From Alkalibacter saccharofermentans DSM 14828 (GTDB lineage Bacteria > Bacillota > Clostridia > Eubacteriales > Alkalibacteraceae), in assembly GCF_900128885.1 (NCBI RefSeq), contig NZ_FQTU01000005.1:89724-153723 (forward strand): DNA of 64,000 nucleotides, in the 5' to 3' direction. Each line of letters starts with the position of its first letter. Within the stretch, counting starts at the first letter, position 1. The position numbers were made by a program, and so were the translations under genes. Under the pieces are notes generated by a model that did not search any database, had not been told where the DNA came from, and worked only from the letters and a program-made list of their open reading frames with translations. Shown here one piece after another: positions 8,498 to 16,777 of this stretch.

Positions 8498-8541
8498 TTT
8501 AAACACTCCTTTTTGGTTTGTTGAAAATCAAATTTTGAATA

Positions 8542-8656
8542 CAAAAAGACCGCAACAAACAATTACAAAGATAATTGTCTGATACGGCCTACACTTTTTC
8601 ACTGGCACTAAATATTCATTTGCCTAGAGTATATCACTTGTCGATTCATACTGCAA
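8542..8656 (-). promoter_or_regulatory. Promoter and leader hairpin of the glycerol-3-phosphate dehydrogenase operon
   Basis: On the minus strand: a weak -35 TTGCAG (8651-8656), 17 bp, then -10 TATACT (8628-8633). About 30 nt into the transcript lies a long hairpin (8547-8590, 15 of 16 core positions paired including G-T pairs) followed by TTTTT, all before the ribosome site. This resembles the leader terminator that GlpP reads through in Bacillus glp operons. Terminating read-through from the upstream lipoprotein gene is the alternative. Confidence 0.55.
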
Positions 8657-8662
8657 GCTTTT

Positions 8663-9334
8663 TTACCAAAAATTTATTACTCTATAGAATACAAGGTCTA
8701 AAGTTTCTTCCGGAACATCTCCTAACACCTTGACCAAATAGTATTCTGAATCCGTTGCTATCCAGTAGTGGTCGAGATTTCCCGTGCTCCACAGCATGAT
8801 ATCAGTATCATATCTGACGATTGTCCTACCATTTACTTGCCCGTAATCTTCGATGGGTTCGTCTGATACATGAATCCTTATAAATTGCTCTTCGTTGGCA
8901 TATTCGTAACTGAACATCATAAACTCTTCAGATTCTCTCTGGAAAAGAAACTTGATTTTAGGATCTATATCTTCAAAAACATGACTATTTACCGGACAGC
9001 TGTAAACCCCCAGATTAAAATCCACAGGATCTTCAGTCTCTAAAAATTCGGTATCTCCTTTTTTGTAAGCTTCAAGATATACTGCCACAGAATCTTTTTC
9101 AATGTCGTATCTGTAAAATTCGAGTTCAGCTTTTTCTTCACTCGTGTATTTTTCCATCAATTCAGGAAATATTTTTTCAACAACCTGACCATAGGACACT
9201 CCGTGGCGCTTTAGCTCTGCAAGGTTCCCACTTCTTTCCTCATAAGTGTATTCACCGTTCACGCAGCCCCAAAGCAGGGTTGATGCAACCAACAACATAA
9301 TAACCAAAAGTAACTGCTTCGATTTCTTATGCAA
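8663..9334 (-). CDS. Putative lipoprotein, family not recognised
   Basis: A 223-residue protein with a basic start, a hydrophobic stretch LLLVIMLLVASTLLWGC and a lipobox cysteine at residue 24, so it should be a lipoprotein anchored outside the membrane. The rest is acidic and rich in aromatic residues (for example YEYANEEQFIRIHVSD and LDHYWIATDSEYYLVKVLG), suggesting a compact beta-rich extracellular domain. I recognise no catalytic motif. The TTG start is chosen because AGGAG lies eight bases upstream; an earlier in-frame TTG overlaps that ribosome site. It is monocistronic in appearance. Confidence 0.7.
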   Translation of the reverse strand: MHKKSKQLLLVIMLLVASTLLWGCVNGEYTYEERSGNLAELKRHGVSYGQVVEKIFPELMEKYTSEEKAELEFYRYDIEKDSVAVYLEAYKKGDTEFLETEDPVDFNLGVYSCPVNSHVFEDIDPKIKFLFQRESEEFMMFSYEYANEEQFIRIHVSDEPIEDYGQVNGRTIVRYDTDIMLWSTGNLDHYWIATDSEYYLVKVLGDVPEETLDLVFYRVINFW

Positions 9335-9527
9335 AGCATGAGCTCCTCTCAAAAATCAGATTAATGCTATCAGCTTATATCATATATCTCTTAAAACCAA
9401 GTGATTTTAAGAAACATTACATATATTTACACCTATGATACATTTTTGATACACCCTTTTCCCCTTAAAGAACATTGGGGTAACTTTTCCTTAAAACTTC
9501 TTGCGATATCTCGTTGAAAATGCTAGT

Positions 9528-9547
9528 ATATGATTATATAATCATAT
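9528..9547. promoter_or_regulatory. 20-bp palindromic operator before arsR
   Basis: ATATGATTATATAATCATAT is a perfect 20-bp palindrome ending 13 bases before the arsR start codon. Its size and AT-rich dyad are typical of ArsR/SmtB operators, so autoregulation is likely. Confidence 0.75.
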
Positions 9548-9560
9548 CGGAGGAGTTAAT

Positions 9561-9944
9561 ATGGAACTAGTTGATATTTTCAAGGCATTGGGAGATGAAA
9601 ACAGGCTCAGGATCTTCAATTTGCTAATTCATGGAGAGCTGTGCGTATGTGAGATCGAATCTGTGCTAGGCTTGAACCAATCCAATGTATCTAGGCATTT
9701 GAATAAATTAAAAAGCACTAGGCTTATCACATCCAGAAAAGACGCCCAGTGGATTTATTACAGCGTAGATCCCGGATTTGCAGAAGAAAACGCCAATCTC
9801 ATTTCGTATTTAAAAGACAAGTTTGCAAACGCAGATTTCAGTGAGGATTCAGCAAAGCTGTATGCCTATAAAAGCAGCAAGTTCACTTGTGTGGATCTTC
9901 GCAAAAACCCATCTGATGTTATGAGCAATCTAAATACAAAATAA
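9561..9944 (+). CDS. arsR: ArsR/SmtB family metal(loid)-responsive repressor
   Basis: A 127-residue winged-helix regulator. The N-terminal FKALGDENRLRIFNLL segment and the recognition helix LNQSNVSRHLNKLKSTRLI are characteristic. The sensing motif ELCVCE (Cys28, Cys30) matches the alpha3 As(III)/Sb(III) site of arsenic repressors. Release of DNA on arsenite binding is the known behaviour of the family. It sits on a perfect palindrome and is followed after 13 bases by an arsenate reductase gene, which supports an arsenic role. The C-terminal part is longer than in minimal ArsR proteins and contains one further cysteine (KFTCVDL). Confidence 0.92.
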   Translation: MELVDIFKALGDENRLRIFNLLIHGELCVCEIESVLGLNQSNVSRHLNKLKSTRLITSRKDAQWIYYSVDPGFAEENANLISYLKDKFANADFSEDSAKLYAYKSSKFTCVDLRKNPSDVMSNLNTK

Positions 9945-9957
9945 TGGAGGACTTTGC

Positions 9958-10347
9958 ATGAAAAAAACAGTAGCATTTATATGCGTTCACAATTCCTGCC
10001 GCTCACAGATGGCAGAGGCGTTGATGAAGCACCTGGGAAGCGATGTATTTGAAGCTTATTCTGCAGGAACAGAAAAATATCCGGAGGTTAAACCCTTAGC
10101 TTTGAAGGTATTAGAAGAAGACGGAGTTGATACAAGCGAGCTCAGACCCAAACTCCTTGACGAAATCCCTTCAGATGTGGATTACCTTATAACCATGGGC
10201 TGTAATGTAGAGTGCCCTTTCATACCCTGCAGCCATAGAGAAGACTGGGGGCTTGATGATCCATCCGGTGGTCCTATTGAAGATTTCAGGAATACAAGGG
10301 ATTTGATAAAAGCAAAGGTACTAGAGCTGATTGAAAATGAAAGATAA
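9958..10347 (+). CDS. arsC: Arsenate reductase, thioredoxin-coupled (LMW-PTP fold)
   Basis: A 129-residue enzyme that reduces arsenate to arsenite. The P-loop CVHNSCR (Cys9 to Arg15) is the low-molecular-weight phosphatase signature. Further cysteines at 82, 86 and 91 in MGCNVECPFIPCSH provide the resolving pair of the thioredoxin-dependent Staphylococcus-type enzyme, and DDPSG supplies the general acid region. It is co-transcribed with arsR. No arsenite pump (ArsB/Acr3) follows; a bidirectional terminator closes the operon, so export must depend on a gene elsewhere. The thioredoxin system 6 kb away could supply electrons. Confidence 0.93.
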   Translation: MKKTVAFICVHNSCRSQMAEALMKHLGSDVFEAYSAGTEKYPEVKPLALKVLEEDGVDTSELRPKLLDEIPSDVDYLITMGCNVECPFIPCSHREDWGLDDPSGGPIEDFRNTRDLIKAKVLELIENER

Positions 10348-10379
10348 TCTGTTGCGGTAGTTGGTTGGCTATAAAAAAC

Positions 10380-10432
10380 AAGTGAGCAGTGAAGGCGGGC
10401 ATTGGGGCCCGCCTCTGCCCACTTATTTTTTT
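10380..10432. terminator. Terminator between arsC and the DUF190 gene
   Basis: Long GC-rich hairpin: the arms AAGTG...AGGCGGGC and GCCCGCCT...CACTT around a short loop, followed by a T-run. It lies between convergent genes and partly overlaps the 3' end of the DUF190 gene. Confidence 0.85.
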
Positions 10433-10746
10433 ACTATCTCTACACCATTTATAATTGCCATTAGTCCTTCTTTGACCATAGGCTTGACTATGTCTATTAT
10501 TTCATCGATTTTTTCCGGCGAGTCTATAACCTCTATCAGAATCGGCAAGTCTCCGGACAGCACGTCTATGGCCTTTTTGTGCTTGATATTATGAGCCCCA
10601 AAGCCCTCCACTCCTCTAATGGTTGTTGCTCCAGCCATTCCGTTTTCCTTTAACTTTTTGATTATGGCATGGTACAAAGCTTCATGTTTATACATTTCAG
10701 ATTCTCCTATGAAAATCTTTAAAAGCCTTCCGTTTGCATGAGTCAT
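10423..10746 (-). CDS. DUF190 protein (PII-like fold)
   Basis: A 107-residue protein of the DUF190 family, small trimeric PII-like proteins often found beside ion channels or transporters. Recognisable segments are LKIFIGESEMYKHEALYHAI, GATTIRGVEGFGAH and the acidic VIDSPEKIDEIIDIVKPM. Family members are thought to sense a nucleotide or ion, but no ligand is proven. It lies about 20 bases after the corA gene on the same strand, so the pair probably forms an operon. A regulatory role in cation uptake is an inference from this pairing. Confidence 0.88.
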   Translation of the reverse strand: MTHANGRLLKIFIGESEMYKHEALYHAIIKKLKENGMAGATTIRGVEGFGAHNIKHKKAIDVLSGDLPILIEVIDSPEKIDEIIDIVKPMVKEGLMAIINGVEIVKK

Positions 10747-10765
10747 TGGATCTCCCCCTAATTAA

Positions 10766-11734
10766 TTATTTATATAAATCGAACCAACCCTTCTTTTTAA
10801 ACCATATGAACATAAAAATTCCAATAAGAGCCATCAACAACAATACTATGTAGTAGGCATATGGATGGTTGAGCTCAGGCATATTTCTAAAATTCATTCC
10901 ATATACTCCTGCAATGAATGTTACAGGTATAAAAATGGTGGTTATAATGGTAAGCAAGGTCATTACACGATTCATTCTGTTTGAGTTGATGGATAGGAAA
11001 CTGTCTCTGATGTCAGACGTTATCTCCCTGTTTGCCTCCAAGGTTTCAGACAATCTCAGCAGGTGATCGTGGATGTCCTCAAAATACATCTCGTTGCTGG
11101 AAAAACGTCTCAAATGAGGAGAGTTTAAAATTCTGTAAACAAGATCCCTCATAGAATTAACAATCCGCAGCAACTTTAAAATATCGCCCCTTATGCCAAA
11201 TAGCCTTTCAATGCCACTCTTGTTCAGGCTCTCCTTATCCACATCGTCAAATTCTTTGAGGCCATCTTCCAGTTTGTAAATAGCCGGAAAATACATGTCC
11301 ACTATTTTATCCATAAGCAGATATGTCACATATATATTCCCTTCCTCCCACAGCTCAACCTCGCTTGAATAAAGTTCCTTTTTAACTTCTTCAACTTCAC
11401 GAAGAAGAGGCTCTCTATGAAATGAGACTATGTAGTCTTGACCAATAAATAGATTTACCTCTATGGGACTTAAGCTTTCAGGATTGATGGTGTGGAGCAC
11501 GAAGAAGGTGTAGCCATCGTAAAAATCCACCTTGGGTCTTTGAAGCCAATGAAAGCAATCCTCCACAGACAGGTGATGAAAACCAAAATAGCTGGTCAAT
11601 TTACCTGACTCTTCTTCACTTGGATCATCAAAATCCGCCCAAAACCATTTTATTTTATCCCTATTCAGATTTTCTATATCTCCGTAAACTTCCATCAGCT
11701 CGTTTTCATATGTAAACGCGGTAATCTTAATCAC
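10766..11734 (-). CDS. corA: CorA family Mg2+/Co2+ transporter
   Basis: A 322-residue CorA-type channel. The long acidic cytosolic N-terminal domain is followed by two C-terminal membrane helices; the signature YGMN (GMN at residues 279-281) lies at the end of the first, and the second ends in a basic tail KKKGWFDLYK. CorA proteins form pentamers that import Mg2+ under control of cytosolic Mg2+. The start is a GTG with GGGGG six bases upstream. With MgtE at 38-39 kb this is the second Mg2+ uptake system in the window, and no Mg2+ riboswitch was seen before this one. Confidence 0.93.
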   Translation of the reverse strand: MIKITAFTYENELMEVYGDIENLNRDKIKWFWADFDDPSEEESGKLTSYFGFHHLSVEDCFHWLQRPKVDFYDGYTFFVLHTINPESLSPIEVNLFIGQDYIVSFHREPLLREVEEVKKELYSSEVELWEEGNIYVTYLLMDKIVDMYFPAIYKLEDGLKEFDDVDKESLNKSGIERLFGIRGDILKLLRIVNSMRDLVYRILNSPHLRRFSSNEMYFEDIHDHLLRLSETLEANREITSDIRDSFLSINSNRMNRVMTLLTIITTIFIPVTFIAGVYGMNFRNMPELNHPYAYYIVLLLMALIGIFMFIWFKKKGWFDLYK

Positions 11735-11771
11735 CTTTATCCCCCACTCGCATCGTACCCTTCATACATGT

Positions 11772-14354
11772 TTACTCATCAATGTAGAAGTTCAACTCCC
11801 CATTGTCTGTTCCTATCTTGACTGTCATGCCTTCTAGTAAATTCCCTGCTATTATCATTCTGCCAAGCACGGTTTCCACATTTTTTTGCAGGTATCTCTT
11901 TACCGGCCTTGCCCCGTATATGCTTGTATAGGATCTTTCAGCAATTAGTTCCTTTGCCTCTTTATCTGCTTTAAGGGCAATCCCCCTGTCAGCAAGCCGA
12001 TTTGCAACTTCTTCCAAAGCCAGATCTATAATCTTGATTATTTCGGATTTTTTAAGTGGCTTGAACAAAACAATTTCATCTATCCTGTTTAGAAATTCAG
12101 GCTTGAAATGGCGGTTCATCTGTGACATTACCTGTTCCCGAGCCTTTTCGCTTATTTCTCCTTGGGAATTTATGCCTTCAAGCAGGTAAGTGCTGCCTAT
12201 GTTGGAAGTCATTATCACGACCGTATTTTTAAAGTTTACAGTACGTCCCTGGCTATCAGTAAGCCTACCGTCATCCAATAGCTGTAAAAGAACATTGAAT
12301 ACTTCGGAATGAGCCTTTTCTATTTCATCAAAAAGTATTACGCTATATGGTTTCCTTCTTACGCTTTCAGTGAGCTGTCCCCCTTCCTCGTAGCCTACAT
12401 ATCCCGGAGGCGCTCCTATAAGTCTGGATACAGAATGCTTTTCCATATACTCGCTCATGTCGATTCTTATGATATTGTCCTCGTTGTCGAACAAAGCCTG
12501 AGCCAATGATTTTGCAAGCTCTGTCTTTCCTACCCCCGTAGGACCAAGGAATATGAAGGATCCAATGGGCTTATTGATATCCTTAAGGCCGGATCTGGCC
12601 CTTATTACCGCATCGCTCACGGCTTCTACGGCTTCGTCCTGGCCTATGACGCGCTGATGAAGAATATCTGCCAATTTCAAGAGCTTTTCCTTCTCCTGTT
12701 CCATGAGTTTTGCAACCGGAACCCCTGTCCACCGAGATACGATTTGAGCTATTTCTTCATCTGTAACCTCTTCCTTTAAGAGCTTTCTCTCCACCGGTGA
12801 TTTTGCTTCTTCGAGCTGTTTTTGCAGCTCAGGCAGCCTTCCGTGCTTAAGCTTGGCTAATTTTTCAAGGTCGTACTCCCTCTCAGCCCTTTCTATCTCC
12901 CTGTTGACCTTTTCTATCTCAAGCTTCAGCTCCTTTTCTCCCATAATGCTCTTCTTTTCCATTTCCCACTGAGCTTGCATCACATCCCCTTTTTCTCTAA
13001 ATGCTGCAATTTCCTTCTCTATATTTTTCAGCCTTTCTAGAGATGCTTTGTCGGTTTCCTTTTTAAGAGCCTGTTTTTCTATTTCAAGCTGCATTATCTT
13101 TCTGCTGATCTCGTCGAGCTCGGCAGGCATGCTGTCTATTTCAGTCCGGATCATGGCAGCAGCCTCATCCATAAGATCTATGGCCTTATCTGGAAGAAAT
13201 CTATCAGTTATATATCTGTTGGATAGCACGGCACAGGCTATGAGCGCATTGTCAGTTATTCTTACCCCATGATGAATTTCAAACTTTTCCTTTAGCCCTC
13301 TTAGTATCGAGATGGTATCTTCAACATTTGGCTGGTCCACCATCACCGGTTGGAAGCGCCTCTCCAAAGCCGCATCCTTTTCGATGTACTTTCGGTATTC
13401 GTTCAGGGTAGTTGCCCCGATGCAGTGAAGCTCTCCCCTGGCAAGCATTGGCTTTAGGATGTTTCCAGCGTCCATAGCTCCCTCCGCTTTCCCTGCACCC
13501 ACTATATTGTGAAGCTCGTCAATGAAAAGGAGTATCCGACCCTTTGATTTTTGCACTTCGTCTAAAACTACCTTGAGTCTTTCTTCAAACTCACCCCGGT
13601 ATTTAGCCCCTGCGATCAAAGCTCCCATATCAAGGGCAAATATTGTCTTGTCCTTCAAGCCTTCTGGCACGTCACCTTTTAAGATTCTCTGGGCCAGCCC
13701 CTCTACCACCGCTGTTTTCCCGACACCGGGTTCGCCTATTAAAACCGGGTTGTTCTTTGTCCGTCTTGACAGAATTCTTACTACTCTCCTGATTTCTGTA
13801 TCCCTTCCGATCACCGGATCAAGCCTGCCCTCTCTGGCCTGCTCAACAAGATCCCTGCCGAAGCGTTTTAGCGCATCATAAGTGTCTTCAGGGTTTTGGC
13901 TGACTATCCTTTGTCCGCTTCTTACCTTGCTCAGGGCCTCCATGAACCTTTCGTTCGTGATCTGGTGAGATTTGAACACCTTTTCCGATTTGGAGTTTTT
14001 TTCTTTTAAAAGAGCGATAAAAATATGCTCAACCCCGGTATATTCATCCTTGAATCTCTTTGATTCATCCTGGGCATTTATCATTACCTGGTTGAACCTT
14101 CTTGATACATAGTTGTTGGCCGACCCTCCGTATACCTTAGGCAGCTTTTCCAAAACATCTTCAATATCCTTTGCATATAAAGCCACGTCTACCCCCATGT
14201 AACCAAGCAATTTGGGTATCAATCCATCATCCTGCTTTACCAGGCTGTAATTCAGATGCTCTGGCTCTATTTCCTGATTATCAAACCTGACGGCGTATTC
14301 TTGGGAAGATGCAATAGCTGTCTGCGCTTTTTGCGTAAATTTCTCAATGTTCAT
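11772..14354 (-). CDS. clpB: ATP-dependent disaggregase ClpB
   Basis: An 860-residue Hsp100 chaperone. Order: Clp N domain with two repeats (residues ~1-150), first AAA+ module with GEPGVGKT and arginine-finger region, coiled-coil middle domain (~400-520, rich in E/K heptads), second AAA+ module with GPTGVGKT and DEIEKAH, and a C-terminal small domain. The length and middle domain separate it from ClpA/ClpC. It works with DnaK/DnaJ to rescue aggregated proteins. The ATG follows GGAGGG by six bases; an in-frame TTG two codons earlier is too close to the site. A cbpA-type dnaJ lies immediately upstream in the same direction. No CIRCE element is seen. Confidence 0.96.
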   Translation of the reverse strand: MNIEKFTQKAQTAIASSQEYAVRFDNQEIEPEHLNYSLVKQDDGLIPKLLGYMGVDVALYAKDIEDVLEKLPKVYGGSANNYVSRRFNQVMINAQDESKRFKDEYTGVEHIFIALLKEKNSKSEKVFKSHQITNERFMEALSKVRSGQRIVSQNPEDTYDALKRFGRDLVEQAREGRLDPVIGRDTEIRRVVRILSRRTKNNPVLIGEPGVGKTAVVEGLAQRILKGDVPEGLKDKTIFALDMGALIAGAKYRGEFEERLKVVLDEVQKSKGRILLFIDELHNIVGAGKAEGAMDAGNILKPMLARGELHCIGATTLNEYRKYIEKDAALERRFQPVMVDQPNVEDTISILRGLKEKFEIHHGVRITDNALIACAVLSNRYITDRFLPDKAIDLMDEAAAMIRTEIDSMPAELDEISRKIMQLEIEKQALKKETDKASLERLKNIEKEIAAFREKGDVMQAQWEMEKKSIMGEKELKLEIEKVNREIERAEREYDLEKLAKLKHGRLPELQKQLEEAKSPVERKLLKEEVTDEEIAQIVSRWTGVPVAKLMEQEKEKLLKLADILHQRVIGQDEAVEAVSDAVIRARSGLKDINKPIGSFIFLGPTGVGKTELAKSLAQALFDNEDNIIRIDMSEYMEKHSVSRLIGAPPGYVGYEEGGQLTESVRRKPYSVILFDEIEKAHSEVFNVLLQLLDDGRLTDSQGRTVNFKNTVVIMTSNIGSTYLLEGINSQGEISEKAREQVMSQMNRHFKPEFLNRIDEIVLFKPLKKSEIIKIIDLALEEVANRLADRGIALKADKEAKELIAERSYTSIYGARPVKRYLQKNVETVLGRMIIAGNLLEGMTVKIGTDNGELNFYIDE

Positions 14355-14375
14355 TTTCAACCCTCCATCACATCA

Positions 14376-15317
14376 TTACCTGAATTTGCTTTTCATTTCT
14401 TCATATATACCTTTAATTTCCGGGGTTATAGTCTGTGGATTAACCAATCTTATCTTAACATACAGGTCTCCTCTTTTCCCGCTTTTATCTACATAACCCT
14501 TGCCGGGGAGCCGTATGCTTTTATCTGTTTGTATGCCTGCTGGAATTTTTACAGAGAGCCTCTCCCCAAAAGATTCCACTTCCTTTTTTGTCCCAAGTGC
14601 CGCTTCCCACGGGTAAAGGTCCAGCCTTTTATGAATATTCAATCCATCCAGCTCAACATTCTTATCCTTCACCAGCTTTATCTTAAGGTAAAGGTCACCG
14701 CTTTTTCCACCGCTTGCACTGGGCATTCCCTGACCGGAAAGACGTATCCGCTCGTCCCGCTTTACGCCCTTTGGTATTTTTATGTTCAAGCTTACTTTTT
14801 TGCCTTCTCTTGTAAATGATACCTTCTTGGTCTCTCCCCGGTATCCTTCTTCCAAAGTTACGCTGATCTCGGTTTCAAGGTCTTCACCCTTGCTCCTTGA
14901 AGAGTAAGCCCTCCTGGACGAACCTCTTCCAAAAAGGTCTTCTATGTCAAAATCGTCGCTGCCTCTTGAACCACCACCAAAAAAGGCGTTAAAAAAGTCG
15001 CTGAAATCTCCGCCGCCGGACGTGGTGTAAGTATATCTGCCGCCGCCTCTGTCAAAACCAAACTGGGAAGGATCAAAGTCATACCCGTTTGAAAATTGCT
15101 GTCCGCTTCCTAGCGCATCGTATTTTTTCCGTTTTTCCTCGTCTCCCAATACTTCATAGGCCTCGTTTATGTCCTTAAACATGTCCTCACTTTTTTTATC
15201 TCCAGGATTTGCATCCGGGTGATATTTTTTTGCCAGTTTTCTGTACGCTTTTTTTATCTCATCCGAAGTAGATTCTTTCTTTACCCCCAGTATTTCGTAA
15301 TAATCTTTGTACTTCAT
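14376..15317 (-). CDS. cbpA: CbpA-type DnaJ co-chaperone
   Basis: A 313-residue J-domain protein: J domain (DYYEILGVKKES..., HPD motif in KKYHPDANPG), a Gly/Phe/Ser-rich linker (~70-130), then the two-lobed DnaJ C-terminal substrate-binding domain. The cysteine-rich zinc domain of true DnaJ is absent, which is the CbpA layout. It stimulates DnaK ATPase. Only 21 bases separate it from clpB downstream, so the two are likely co-expressed as a disaggregation pair. Start: ATG after AGAGGTG; the frame remains open 12 codons further upstream through a leader hairpin, which is not coding. Confidence 0.92.
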   Translation of the reverse strand: MKYKDYYEILGVKKESTSDEIKKAYRKLAKKYHPDANPGDKKSEDMFKDINEAYEVLGDEEKRKKYDALGSGQQFSNGYDFDPSQFGFDRGGGRYTYTTSGGGDFSDFFNAFFGGGSRGSDDFDIEDLFGRGSSRRAYSSRSKGEDLETEISVTLEEGYRGETKKVSFTREGKKVSLNIKIPKGVKRDERIRLSGQGMPSASGGKSGDLYLKIKLVKDKNVELDGLNIHKRLDLYPWEAALGTKKEVESFGERLSVKIPAGIQTDKSIRLPGKGYVDKSGKRGDLYVKIRLVNPQTITPEIKGIYEEMKSKFR

Positions 15318-15337
15318 TAGAACACCTCTTTCCGATA

Positions 15338-15365
15338 CACAAAAATCAGGCAACTCGCACCTGAT
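15338..15365 (-). terminator. Leader hairpin before cbpA-clpB
   Basis: Hairpin ATCAGG / CCTGAT with a 9-nt loop and T5 on the minus strand, about 20 nt before the cbpA start. It could be an attenuator in the cbpA leader or the end of a short transcript begun in the 120-bp gap; a TATAAA-like box lies further upstream. Confidence 0.45.
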
Positions 15366-15487
15366 CCCGTTGTTTGTATGTCTTTTTACATCAAAGGTTC
15401 ATTATTTTTATACCCATAGCCAATCTTTTTAAACGAATCTGTATCTCTTCCATAAGTTTGACTTAAGCTGTCTTTAAACCCAAAAAA

Positions 15488-15506
15488 GCAAACACCATGT
15501 GTTTAC
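15488..15506 (-). terminator. Terminator after the thioredoxin reductase gene
   Basis: Stem GTAAACAC / GTGTTTGC with an ATG loop followed by TTTTTT on the minus strand, about 30 nt downstream of the reductase stop. Confidence 0.8.
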
Positions 15507-15537
15507 TCTCTTGAATATTATTCATTTTTACAAAATC

Positions 15538-16395
15538 TTATCTTTTGTCTAAATAGCTCACCGCGTTAAGCGCTGCTACCTGTCCTTCCCCTGCCGCCTT
15601 AAGGTATTGATAGGGTTTTCCGGTGCAGTCTCCTGCAGCATACAGTCCCGGTATATTCGTCTCCATGTTCCTATTGACATTAAAATGGTTTTCCAGTATA
15701 TCCACGCCGGGAACCAGTTGGTCTAAAGCCACGCTGTCCTTTAGTATGAATATCCCGTCAGCAAGTATCTCTCCATCTGAAAGCACCAGCTTTTCGGCAT
15801 GCTCAGAACCTAAAATCTGCTTTGGCTTTCCGGCGATGACCTTCACGCCTTCCCTGATTTTTTCAGGCTGGCCATAAACAGGCACGTAGTAGACCTCACT
15901 GGCAACGTCAAGCATATAGTTCGCTTCCTCTTCTGCGTGCTTGTGGTAAGCCACTATTGCTACTTTTTTGTTCTTGTAAATCGGCGCATCGCATGTTGCG
16001 CAGTATCCTACGCCTTTTCCCAAATAGGCCTCTTCTCCGGGAAGACTCTTTTTGTTGCTGACGCCGGATGCGACTATTACAGAATCAGCCTCATAGGTGT
16101 TGTCCTTGGTAGTGACTGCGAAATATTCACCCATGGCGTAAACCGCATCTACTTTCTCCTCAGTGATATCTATATTCATTTGATTTAAATGCTCTACAAA
16201 TACATCTTTAAGCTCCGGTCCGCTGACTGCATGATATCCAAGATAATTGTCCACTCTAGGAGCCTTTTCAAGCTTGTCGCTTAAGTGTTTGCTTCCGAAT
16301 ACCTTGACCTTTTTATTTCTGATGACACCATTTATCGCAGCTGACACTCCAGCGGGTCCGCTGCCCACAATTATAATGTCATATCTCTCACTCAT
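15538..16395 (-). CDS. Thioredoxin reductase-like flavoprotein of the ferredoxin-dependent (pyridine-nucleotide-independent) type
   Basis: A 285-residue flavoprotein with an FAD motif GSGPAG (11-16) and a redox pair Cys132/Cys135 in GYCATCDAP, as in bacterial thioredoxin reductases. In the pyridine-nucleotide domain the usual GxGxxA/S loop is replaced by VAIVAYHKHAEEEA, and the basic HRRxxxR phosphate-binding motif by YYVPVYGQPEKIREG. Both losses are the mark of FFTR-type reductases of clostridia, which take electrons from ferredoxin and not from NADPH. It is about 25 residues shorter than NADPH enzymes. It follows trxA after 14 bases in one operon, so the substrate is almost surely that thioredoxin. 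The electron donor is inferred from the missing motifs. Confidence 0.87.
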   Translation of the reverse strand: MSERYDIIIVGSGPAGVSAAINGVIRNKKVKVFGSKHLSDKLEKAPRVDNYLGYHAVSGPELKDVFVEHLNQMNIDITEEKVDAVYAMGEYFAVTTKDNTYEADSVIVASGVSNKKSLPGEEAYLGKGVGYCATCDAPIYKNKKVAIVAYHKHAEEEANYMLDVASEVYYVPVYGQPEKIREGVKVIAGKPKQILGSEHAEKLVLSDGEILADGIFILKDSVALDQLVPGVDILENHFNVNRNMETNIPGLYAAGDCTGKPYQYLKAAGEGQVAALNAVSYLDKR

Positions 16396-16409
16396 TTATA
16401 ACTCTCCTC

Positions 16410-16724
16410 TTACAGATGTTTTTCTACCATTTTCTCAAACACATTTTTAGGCTTGAATCCTACTACCGCTTCCTTGGGCTGTCCTTCTTTGAAAAGCACG
16501 ATCGTAGGTATGCTCGTAATCTTTAGCGTCTCAGAAATCTCAGGATTGTCATCCACGTTTACCTTTACTACTTTGACTTTTCCGTCGTACTGTTTGCTGA
16601 GCTCTTCCATCACCGGCCCTACCATTTTGCAAGGTCCACACCAAGGCGCCCAAAAATCAACCAATACCGGTTGCTCGTTGTTTATTACTTCTTCCACAAA
16701 AGTGCTGTCCATAACTTCTTTCAT
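16410..16724 (-). CDS. trxA: Thioredoxin
   Basis: A 104-residue classical thioredoxin with WCGPC (Cys29, Cys32), the buried acidic VDFWAPWC start and the cis-proline loop SIPTIVLF. It reduces disulfides in target proteins, possibly including the ArsC encoded nearby. The start is the ATG of MKEVMDSTF with GGAGG upstream; a 16-codon extension upstream lies in the 5' leader. The promoter contains a GC-rich palindrome in its spacer, implying repression by a CsoR/CstR-type regulator. It is the first gene of the trxA-reductase operon. Confidence 0.96.
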   Translation of the reverse strand: MKEVMDSTFVEEVINNEQPVLVDFWAPWCGPCKMVGPVMEELSKQYDGKVKVVKVNVDDNPEISETLKITSIPTIVLFKEGQPKEAVVGFKPKNVFEKMVEKHL

Positions 16725-16777
16725 ATAAAATACCTCCAAATTGTTTTTAAGTTTATGTGTTGCTTCTCTCACCTCTG

